DNA of 64,000 nt from M3007 sp964621185 (GTDB lineage: Bacteria; Bacteroidota; Bacteroidia; Chitinophagales; Saprospiraceae), in NCBI GenBank assembly GCA_964621185.1, contig CAZULM010000026.1, positions 10,840 to 74,839 of the forward strand, in the 5' to 3' direction. Both the position numbers and the translations under genes were made by a program. Position 1 is the first letter of the stretch. Every line of letters begins with the position of its first letter. The notes below the pieces were generated by a model, which saw only the letters and a program-made list of their open reading frames with translations, was not told the DNA's origin and searched no databases. Of the stretch, positions 1 to 9,300 are shown one piece after another.

Positions 1-165
1 ACGGATCGGACTGATCTGTACGGATTTTTCACAATATTGAGCAATCCGTTAAATCCGTCCAATCCGTTCAATCCGCGTTCCATCAAGAGCGGCGGAGCCG
101 CGGTGGGAGCATTGCGGTATGCTTTCCCCTTTTGACCTGGACGGATTCTTGCGAGAATGACAAGC
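1..165. repeat. ~165-bp intergenic direct repeat, copy 1 (left end cut by the window)
   Basis: This stretch matches positions 258-421 at roughly nine bases in ten, including the segments around 'cacaatattgagcaatccg' and 'cggattcttgcgagaatgac'. Its right half contains an arm at 63-82 that is the exact reverse complement of the arm at 244-263, so the complete element is a foldback. No credible coding sequence is present; the open frames here are poor in codon bias and homology. It resembles the degenerate 'aatccg' intergenic repeats common in Bacteroidota. Confidence 0.7.
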
Positions 166-243
166 AAGGGCGAAGGTAGGGTGGTGCCGGGCGTATTGCC
201 TAAAGCTGGCCTACGCACTATCCCCGGCAAAACCAAACTCAAA

Positions 244-421
244 TGGAACGCGGATTGAACGGATTGAACTGATTTGTACGGATTTTTCACAATATTGAGC
301 AATCCGTTATAATCCGTCCAATCCGTTCGATCCGCGTTCCATCAACAGCGGCGGAGCCGCAGCAGGAGCATTGCGGCCAGCTTCTCCTTTTTTACGTGGA
401 CGGATTCTTGCGAGAATGACA
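244..421. repeat. Intergenic direct repeat, copy 2, with complete foldback
   Basis: The element starts with tggaacgcggattgaacgga at 244-263, which pairs with the near-perfect reverse complement at 322-341 (19 of 20 positions), giving a foldback of about 98 bases. The segment to 421 repeats copy 1. It lies between the window edge and the minus-strand deacetylase gene. It could be a non-autonomous palindromic element or a structured RNA; nothing in the sequence decides. Confidence 0.7.
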
Positions 422-610
422 AAAATGGCGGGCGGGTGGCGTGGAGGCGGGATGCTTGGGGGTCTGCATACTGCGATAATATTCTCATGCACCCCTGTGC
501 CTTGCTATCAAGGAATATTCCAGCACTCCTTGGCCAAAGTGCTGAAACACAAAAGCCAATCCAAAAATCAAAAGCTGTGCCCATTATCAAATTATCGAAT
601 TATCAAATTA
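422..610. other. Non-coding stretch, no recognisable feature
   Basis: This interval lies downstream of the deacetylase stop codon. It ends in a low-complexity run of 'atcaaattatcgaattatcaaatta' type repeats at about 587-617. No supported gene, RNA or clean terminator hairpin was found. Confidence 0.5.
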
Positions 611-1228
611 TCACATTAACCCGATGGCCTCAAACTGATACCCCCTTTCCCTAAACCCTTCCAACACCCTCGGCAGCACCCAGCGCAAATTCCGCTCCGC
701 TTTCAAGCTGTCGTGCAGCACCACGATAGAACCTGGCCGCGCATGGCGCCGCACCTGTTGCAGGCAATCCTCCGGGGACAGTTTTTGGGAGAAATCGCCG
801 CTCAGCACGTCCCACATCACAATGCGGAAATCCTTTTTCAAAGCCTGCATTTGCCGGAGCTTCAAGCGCCCATACGGCGGGCGGAACAGCCTGCTGTCCA
901 GCACCCGGCTGCATTGGGCCACATTGTCGAGGTAGGTTTTGGTGTCAGTTTTCCAGCCATTCAGGTGGTTGAAGGTGTGGTTGCCCACGCTGTGGCCTTC
1001 CGCAAGCACCTTTCGAAAGACTTCGGGGTGCTTTTGCACGTTGTCGCCCACACAAAAAAATGTCGCTTTGGCGGCATAAGCGCGTAAAGTTTCCAGCACC
1101 CAGGGCGTCACCTCCGGGATGGGGCCGTCGTCGAAAGTCAGGTACAGGATTTTTTCATCAGTGGGCTGCCGCCAGGTTAGGGCGGGCATCAAATCCTGGA
1201 GAAAAGCGGGCGTTTTAGCGATAAACAT
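611..1228 (-). CDS. Polysaccharide deacetylase family protein (NodB homology domain)
   Basis: A 205-residue protein made almost entirely of a NodB-type carbohydrate esterase domain. The visible motifs are TFDDGP (residues 31-36, metal and catalytic aspartates), HTFNH (84-88, the two metal-binding histidines), RPPYG (about 116-120), a DVLSGDF segment and a C-terminal VVLHDS motif with the expected histidine. Family members remove N-acetyl groups from peptidoglycan, chitin or other polysaccharides; the substrate cannot be read from sequence. There is no obvious signal peptide, so the location is uncertain. It is divergent from gltX, with about 150 bases between the two starts. The start is an ATG and the length is normal for single-domain members. 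Confidence 0.92.
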   Translation of the reverse strand: MFIAKTPAFLQDLMPALTWRQPTDEKILYLTFDDGPIPEVTPWVLETLRAYAAKATFFCVGDNVQKHPEVFRKVLAEGHSVGNHTFNHLNGWKTDTKTYLDNVAQCSRVLDSRLFRPPYGRLKLRQMQALKKDFRIVMWDVLSGDFSQKLSPEDCLQQVRRHARPGSIVVLHDSLKAERNLRWVLPRVLEGFRERGYQFEAIGLM

Positions 1229-1302
1229 GTCATAATATATGTAAAAAGCCGACGTATGATAAACTCCCGGCCATTCCGTTTACTCCGCAAACATAAAACC
1301 CC

Positions 1303-1310
1303 TATTTTTG
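1303..1310 (+). promoter_or_regulatory. Candidate Bacteroidota -7 promoter box for gltX
   Basis: TATTTTTG matches the TAnnTTTG consensus of the Bacteroidota primary sigma factor. It lies 66 bases upstream of the gltX ATG, a normal leader distance. No confident -33 element was identified. Confidence 0.45.
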
Positions 1311-1376
1311 CCCCACAACTAACGCGACGGCTGAATCTTCAAAACATCGGTCCGCCGCGTTTTTCATTCCAAGAAA

Positions 1377-2891
1377 ATGACTAAACCACGCATACGATTT
1401 GCCCCTTCACCCACCGGCGCGCTGCACATCGGCGGTATGCGCACGGCCTTGTACAACTACCTTTTTGCCCGCCAGCAAGGCGGCGCCTTTATCCTGCGCA
1501 TTGAAGACACCGACCAGGGCCGCTACGTGCCGGGCGCGGAGGAATACATCATCGAATCGCTGACCTGGGCCGGACTGGCGCCGGATGAGGGCGTTGGCTT
1601 TGGCGGCGACGACGGGCCCTACCGACAAAGCGACCGCAAGCATATTTACGCAAAATACGCGCATGAACTGGTACAGCGCGGCCACGCCTACTACGCTTTC
1701 GACACCCCGGAAGAGCTGGAGGCCCACCGCAAGGAAGAAGAGAACTACACCTACAACCACGCCACGCGGGGGAGCCTGAAAAACAGCCTTACCCTTGGCG
1801 AAACAGAAGCCAAACGCCGCATCGATGCCGGGGAAGCCTTTGTGGTGCGCCTGAAAATTGAGCCCGGGCGCGAAATCCGGGTGCAGGACCTCATCCGCGG
1901 CGAAGTGCTGTTCCAAAGCAGCGAACTCGACGATAAAGTACTCCTAAAGGCAGATGGGATGCCGACCTACCACCTGGCGAACATCGTGGACGACCACCTC
2001 ATGCGCATCACGCACGTGATACGCGGGGAGGAGTGGCTGCCGAGCACGGCGCACCACGTGTTGTTGTACGAGGGCTTTGGCTGGACCGATACGATGCCGA
2101 AATTCTCCCACTTGCCCCTGATCCTGAAGCCCGTGGGCAACGGCAAGTTGAGCAAGCGCGACGGCGCCAAATTTGGGATCCCGGTGTTCCCGCTGAGCTG
2201 GAAAGGCGCTACGCCGGAAGAAAGCTTCGAAGGGTTCCGGGAGGCGGGTTTTTTGCCCGAGGCCATGGTCAACTTTCTGGCTTTGTTGGGCTGGCACCCC
2301 AGCAGCGACCAGGAGATATTCAGCATGGAGGAATTGATCGCTTCGTTTTCAATAGAGCAGATCGGGAAAAGCGGCGCCCGATTCGATTATGAAAAAGCCA
2401 AATGGTTCAACCAAAAATACATCCATGCCATGGACGATGCAGCCCTGGCAAAGCTGGTGCGGCCATTGGCGGAAGCAAAAGGATATCAGGTGAGCGACGC
2501 CTATTTAGTGTCGGCTGTTGGCCTGATGAAAGAACGGGCAACGTTTTTGCCGGACTTTGTGGAGGCCGGATATTACCTCTTTGAACCCGTAAAAAAATAC
2601 GACGACGAGGCTGTCCAGAAAAAATGGACAGCAAACCTCGGCTCGTTTTTTGTGGAAATGACAAAAATCTTGGTTACTTTTGACCCCTTCGCAAGTCAAG
2701 AACTGGAGGAAGCGGTTAAAGGCATGATTCAGGAGCAGGGGCTGAAACCGGGGGATGTGCTGCCCTTGCTGCGCATCGCTTTGGTGGGCACGATGAAAGG
2801 CCCCGCCGTTTTTGAAACGGCAGCAGTGCTTGGCCGGGAAGAGACGATACAGCGCCTGAACGCATTTTTGAACTACGTTCAGGCAAATTGA
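1377..2891 (+). CDS. gltX: Glutamate--tRNA ligase
   Basis: A 504-residue class I aminoacyl-tRNA synthetase, the usual length for Bacteroidota GltX. It attaches glutamate to tRNA-Glu in the cytoplasm. The N-terminus carries FAPSPTGALHIGG with the HIGH-type signature at about residues 17-20. The second ATP-binding signature KLSKRDG follows at about 256-262. The GEEWLPSTAHH segment is typical of the discriminating enzyme family. The C-terminal third is the helical anticodon-binding region. The ATG follows an A-rich leader. It is probably monocistronic or loosely linked to the small gene at 3020. Confidence 0.97.
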   Translation: MTKPRIRFAPSPTGALHIGGMRTALYNYLFARQQGGAFILRIEDTDQGRYVPGAEEYIIESLTWAGLAPDEGVGFGGDDGPYRQSDRKHIYAKYAHELVQRGHAYYAFDTPEELEAHRKEEENYTYNHATRGSLKNSLTLGETEAKRRIDAGEAFVVRLKIEPGREIRVQDLIRGEVLFQSSELDDKVLLKADGMPTYHLANIVDDHLMRITHVIRGEEWLPSTAHHVLLYEGFGWTDTMPKFSHLPLILKPVGNGKLSKRDGAKFGIPVFPLSWKGATPEESFEGFREAGFLPEAMVNFLALLGWHPSSDQEIFSMEELIASFSIEQIGKSGARFDYEKAKWFNQKYIHAMDDAALAKLVRPLAEAKGYQVSDAYLVSAVGLMKERATFLPDFVEAGYYLFEPVKKYDDEAVQKKWTANLGSFFVEMTKILVTFDPFASQELEEAVKGMIQEQGLKPGDVLPLLRIALVGTMKGPAVFETAAVLGREETIQRLNAFLNYVQAN

Positions 2892-3019
2892 GATACATGC
2901 CCAACGGAGAGTGATTGCGAAAACCACGCGAGGCAAATCCCATTAAATCCATTTAATCCATCCTTTAAATCCTTCAAATCCTAACAATCCAGGTAAAAAT
3001 CCAAGTAAAAAACAATCAA
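2892..3019. repeat. Degenerate 'aaatcc' short-period repeat
   Basis: Positions 2935-2995 contain about seven copies of 'aaatcc' or 'taatcc' spaced 8-10 bases apart. A similar but looser run occurs at 3266-3320, on the other side of the small gene. These are non-coding and of the same style as the repeats at the window start. Confidence 0.55.
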
Positions 3020-3208
3020 ATGGAACAGCAAAAACCGCCCCGAACGCCTTCGAAGGACAAGCCATTAAAAGATGTGGAGATGCACATCAACGAGTTTGGC
3101 CAAATTGTACGCGATGTAAAACTGGAAGACATCAATGCCTTCCTGGACGAAAATGTACCGGATAAGAAATTAGAAGAAGGAGCAGACAACAGCCCTGGCG
3201 CAGCTTAG
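3020..3208 (+). CDS. Small acidic conserved-type hypothetical protein
   Basis: A 62-residue highly charged protein with a lysine- and proline-rich start and an acidic middle (EMHINEFGQIVRDV, then LEDINAFLDENVPDKK). There is no signal peptide or membrane segment, so it is probably cytoplasmic. Codon use matches neighbouring genes and the ATG is preceded by an A-rich tract, which is why I regard it as real. It sits alone between two short-repeat intergenic runs, downstream of gltX. I do not recognise a family and assign no function. Confidence 0.6.
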   Translation: MEQQKPPRTPSKDKPLKDVEMHINEFGQIVRDVKLEDINAFLDENVPDKKLEEGADNSPGAA

Positions 3209-3347
3209 GTTGCGTTGAACGTAAAACAATACCAGAAACTGGCGCTATCTAACATTGTCGAGGCTAATCCTTTTAATCCCTGGGTAGTGCCCAATCCTTG
3301 AACAATCCGGTCGAATCCCAATCGCCGGAAATGCCATCCGTCCAAAT

Positions 3348-6300
3348 ATGACAAACCGGTTACGCAGCACTTTGCGGACATTATTTTACTGTGTTGGGCT
3401 ACTGTTGGCCCTCACAAACGCTACGCGTCTGGCCGCCCAGCCAGGCTTTTTCAACTTCAACTACAACGGCCCCGATTCAGTGATCGTCGGCACGAACTGC
3501 AACAACCCCCTGCAGGGCAATATCCCCAACCCTATCGTGAGCTCCACCATCGGCGCTACCATCACCATGTCGATGTTCGACGACGTGAACTCGGGCTATC
3601 CCTTCAACCAGCTTTTTACCGCAGGTGAAATTGCCCATGTGTATTGGTTCGTAAAGGACAACATGGGGCATTCCCACTCCTTTGAGTTTTTTATACGCTT
3701 TGTTGACCGCACAGCCCCTGTTTTCAACCTGACCGGCATCGCCGATACGATTTACTTGGCTTCCGTGGTGCAGGTGCAGCCGCCACCCAACATCCCCATT
3801 ACCGACAACTGCACGGCGTTTACCACCACTTTTGTGGAGACCACCCGCCCGGATACTTGCCTTGCGGGCAGTTTTACCCGTACCTGGAAGGCTACTGATC
3901 TGGCGGGCAACAAATCAACCTTTACCCAGACCATCATCATAGCAGCCGACAACGCCCCGCCGACCATCACCTTTCCGCCCCAAAACGGCTCCTCCCCCTG
4001 TAATGTGCTCAGCACAAGCTACCCGGCCTGGCGGGCGGCGCAAATGGCAGCATTCACGGCACAAGACCCCTCGGGCATCAAGTCATTGACCAACAACGGC
4101 CCTGCCAGCTTTCCGCCGGGTTGTACCGTCCCGCTCACGGTTGTGTTCAAGGCCACCGACAATTGCAACCTGATGATCACGACCACGGCAGTATTCACCA
4201 CTTCCGATACCAAGGGGCCGGTGATCGTGGTGGCGCCCAAAGACACCGTTGCCTATTGCTCGCCAGGGGGCAATCATATGACGAAACTGAACGAATGGAT
4301 CAACAAGCGGGCCTATTCCCAGGTGTTCGACTCCTGCTCCACACCCCTGACCTATTCCATGAGACGGAATACTGTTTTGGTGGATTCTGCGGGTGTAGTG
4401 GCCGCCTTTTGGGCTTCTTTCGACAACGCTTGCGGCACGGTGATGATCGGCAACAAAATGGTTGATAAAGTGTCGGCATTTGTAACCGTCGATTTTTATG
4501 CCAAAGATGCCTGCAACAACGAAACATTTGTAGGCAAACGCACCTTCGCCGCTGTGGATACCTTGCCGCCCGTCATTACAGGCGTGAATACCACGGAAGA
4601 ATGTGGCGGCGGCGACGACCAGGCCAAGCTCCAGGCCTGGATAAACGCCAAGGGAAACGCGACGTTTTCGGATGATTGCTCCACGGCCTTTTGGACGGGC
4701 TTCTCTTTTACAACATCCAACGGCCAATCGGGCACCGGCGCTTTCAACAGCGGCCCATACCCAAGCATCGCGGCCAACAATTGCAGCTGGTTCACCGATG
4801 TCACTTTCCACGCCAGCGATGAATGTGGCAACGCGAGTTCCAAAACCCTGCGCTTCCAGATCGTCGATAACACCCCACCGGTTTTTACGGGTTTGGCCCC
4901 CAATATCACGGTGTATTGCCCACAACCCTTGCCCACGACCCCCGCAGCGACGATCACCGACAACTGTGATTTGAGCATGGCCATTTCCTTTACCCGGGTG
5001 TACAAGGACAACATCTGCGCCGGATCTTACACCGTGCTCACCACCTGGCAAGCCACCGACGATTGCGGCAACACGGCCACCATTACCCAGAATATTTTCG
5101 TGCAAGACACGACCCGTCCGGTTTTTACCTTAGTGCCACCTGGCTTGCTCATGCGCTGCGATACCTTCGCCTTGCCGCCAGTGCCCGTGCAGGGTCAAAA
5201 CATCAATGCCACGGATATTTGCAGTCCGGTTGTGAGCATCACGACGGCCACAGTTTCCAACCAGAACCCCAATCCCAGCCTCTGCGGGCATTATTCCTAC
5301 AATATCGTGCGCACGTTTACGGCTACCGACGAGTGCGGGAACACCCGAACGGCGACACAACTGATCTCGGTGATCGACAACCAGCCGCCGGTGCCGGGAG
5401 GTGTGTTGGATACCACAGCGCTTTGCAGCGCCTTGTCGCCTTTCCCCGCGCCCGCGCCCATTGCCGTGGATTCCTGTGCCGGGCTTACCGCACCGCCGGT
5501 ATATATGAGTACCCAAACCATTCCCGGCGCTTGTGCCGGGCAATATACTTTGAAACTCAACTGGGTCGCCACAGATGTGTGCGGCAACCAGACTCCTTTC
5601 CAGCAGACAGTACATGTGGTAGATACAGTGGCCCCAACCCTGAGCAATATCCCGCCAAACATCACAGTAGAGTGCAACGCGATACCCGCCCCGCCAAACA
5701 ATGCCAGCTTTAACGGGGCCGACAATTGCGCCCCCAGTGTTGCCGTGACCTTGGCAGAAACAGAAATCAGGAACCCGAACCTCAACAACTGCGACCACTG
5801 GACCAACTATACCATACGCCGGCAATGGACGGCCACCGACGACTGCGGGAATGCCCGCACTTACACTCAAAACATCCAGGTGGTGGACACAACGCCCCCC
5901 GTGTTGGTAGCGCCGCCGGCCATTACCCTGCCCAATGATATGGGCGACTGCGGCGCCACGATCCCCATACCGGCACCGCAATCGGTTTTCGACCTTTGCA
6001 CGTCCGGCACTGTCATGGTTTCTTTGAAAGATACCTTGCCGATCACAGGGGTAATGAACCCAAACATCCCAGTGGATACTATGGTGTTCCATTTCTCCCT
6101 GCCGAATTCGATGCCCCTCCAACCTGCCGTAGGCAATGTGGTGTTGGGGATTTTTATCGAAATGGCCGATGCCGATGGGGTGCAGGAATACTTCAATGTT
6201 TACGGCGAAAACGGGGTTTTCTTGGACACGACCGCCCGGACTGCCGGGCCTTGTGTCGCAACGCCAAGCTACAAGGCAATCACTATTTCCGCAGCCCAAT

Positions 6301-9300
6301 TCAATGACTGGGCCAGCGACGGTGACCTGGCCATCACCCTTGCGCCCAATGGTTTTGGGGGCAATGCCATCAACCTGGCCTGCCCCGGCGTGGTCAGGGC
6401 CAACCTCGATTACAGCTACCGTTCCCAGCATGTTCCCTTGACTTTGACCTATTCGCTGGACGGCAGCGCGCCCGCAAGTTTCCCGCCACCGGGAGCTGCT
6501 TTTTTGCCCGTAGGGGCGCATACAGTCGTTTACACCGCCACCGATTGCGTGGGCAACAGCAGCACGGCTTCTGTTCAAATCCAGGTAAACGACGTGGAGC
6601 CTCCCGCCATCGTGGCACCAGCCACATTAACAGCTTACATAGGCCCTGGCGTTTGCAGCACGATGGTAAAGTTGCCTTTCCCAAGCATCTCCGAGAACTG
6701 CAAGATGTCAGGCCAGATAATGAAATCCTCTTCTGTAAACTTCCTCAGTTTCAGCCCTCACCCGGATGCGAACGAACCGGTGGCCGACAATGTGCTGATG
6801 AACATCCCCGCCTTGATCCCCAACGCTGTTGGCAATGGCATTCTGAGCATCAAGTTCAAAGGCGACAACGACGGCCCTAGGGAGTTTTTCAATATTTTTC
6901 AGGGCACTACCCAAATCACAGCTACAAATTTCAGCACGCCTGCCGGCAAATGCACCGATATCATCGACACCAGCCTATCTGTATCCGCCGCATCCATCAA
7001 CACTTGGGCGGCAACAGGCATGGCAGTGTTCCGGGCAGAAACCAATACCAACCCCAATCCAGGGCCTTCCTTTGACTTTATCAACCCCTGTGCCCCACAA
7101 TTGCCCAACGGGACGGACGGCATCAGCTTCATCCAGGCGATGCTCCAGTACAATTACGCCGTGGTGAATTTTGAAATAAAGAAAGGCAACACCATCGTAG
7201 CCACGGGCGCGGTGGTCGGGAACCAGACGATGGTGAACTTAGCGCCGGGGGCCTACACCGTGAAATACACCACTACCGACAATGCTGGTTTGATGGGGAT
7301 GACCACCTTCGCTCTCAATGTGTTGGACACCATAAAGCCAATGGCCAAATGCCTGCAGAACCTGACCGTGAAGGTCAATCCCTCCGGATTGAGCAACTAT
7401 GTGCTACAGCCTGCTGAGATCAACAATGGCAGCACCGATAATTGCCCGGGTGGGCTTACTTTTAGCATCCCTGCAACAACGTTCACCTGCCATCAAGTCG
7501 GCAACAGTTACATCGTCAACCTCAGTGTTACCGACGCTTCCGGCAATATGTCCTCTTGCTCCACCATTGTCAAGGTGGAAAGCATGCTGCCGATGCCAAG
7601 TTTCGACCCAGTTTGTGAAGGTGATACCCTCCAGTTGTATGCAAACCCGCCCACGCCGGCTTCTGCATTTTCGTACAATTGGACTGGCCCTTTCTTTAGT
7701 GTTATGGGCCAGCAAAACCCAACACGCTACAATTCACCCCTTTCATTCCAGGGCTTGTACACCGTGACCATTTCCGGCAGTACCGGCTGCACGGCCAGCG
7801 GCTCTGTCACTGTTAACTTTGCCAACCTTGCCGTGCCGGATATTTCCGTTTCTGGCGGCAACATGAATAATTTTTGCCAGGGCCAGAACATCATCCTGAA
7901 CACGGCCACCAACCCAAACAACAACGTTAGCTACCTCTGGTATGCCGATGCTTCGCCCAATCCCATTTTGTTGGCGACCACCACCACCAATACCTATACC
8001 ATATTCCAGCCCTCTCCTGGCCAATACCGCTTTTTCGTAAAAGTGAAAATCGGGGAATGTCTGACGCCCAACTCCATCTATGTGACGGTGAATGTATATG
8101 CCCGCCCTATTGCCCTGGTCGGCAATGATTCCATCAGCGTATGTGCGGGTGAATTGCTGGCATTGAGCACCCCAATATCGGCCCCAAACCTGACGTATTT
8201 GTGGACAGGCCCCGGCAGCAGCGGCTTTACAAGTGATGCGCAAAACCCAACGGTCATCAATCCCGTCACGGCTATATATGCCGGTGTGTACACCTTAAAA
8301 ACCTTTCAGAACGGCTGCGAATCCATTCCTTCGGATACCACCTATGTCACGGTAAGGTACACTCCACCCAAACCGACCATCATCAATGCGTTGCAGGCTT
8401 GTGTTGGCACAACTTTCACTTTTTGGGCTTCCAATGGCGGCGGCAATGTGGTTTCGTATCATTGGCAGCACCCGGTATTGGGCAATTTTACCACCAGCAA
8501 TGCCCAATTCCCCATCCCGAATGTCAACCTTACGCATTGCGGGAAATGGAAGGTGCGCACCATGAGCCCGGAAGGATGCTTTTCGCCCTGGTCGGACGAG
8601 GTCGATTTCTGCCCGCAAGAATACCCAAACCTTGTGGCCAGTTCCACTAGTCCGGTTTGCGCGGGCGCCCCGGTGAGCTTGTCGGCCACGAACCTAACAC
8701 CCGGTTTGTCGCTTACCTATACCTGGACCTTGCCGAACAACAACCAGATTTTAGGGCAAAACCCCACCATTATACCGGCACAGAACGGCACATACCGGGT
8801 GATCGCCAAAACCTCCTATATGTGCGCCGATACGGCTACCGTCACGGTACAGGTTGTCCCGCTCCCCGTCGTCACGGGCATAATAAAGTCGGGCCCTACT
8901 TGTGTGGACAGCCTCTCGAACGCCTGCCTGATGCCCCAGGTTTCCAGCCCGAATGGGCCATTTACCTATACCTGGACAAAAAGCGGCTTCCCCGCTTTTA
9001 TGGCTGTTACCAAAGACCTTTGTTTCAACCCGGTGGTGTTCAACGACAACGGTATCTACACCCTTGTCGTAAAAGACAGCTTTGGCTGTGCATCAGCCCC
9101 GGCTTTCGACAGCATTACAGTATTGCCCTATGTCAAAGTGCCCAGGATAACGCTCTCCCCAACACCTGTTTGTGCGGGCGGCACAGTCACCATTACCGTA
9201 ACAAACAGCAGTGATTACAACGGCGGCACACCAGCGGAATACCATTGGAAAAGGCCAATGATGCCCGACACGGTTACCAGCGGGCCAATTTTGGTCTTGA

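Noticed and set aside
164..183. Promoter-like TACCTTCG on the minus strand, within 20 bases identical to the gldD promoter region at 23951-23970
   Set aside because: No gene start follows on the minus strand inside the window, so it cannot be tied to a transcript. It may be a chance or repeat-borne copy.
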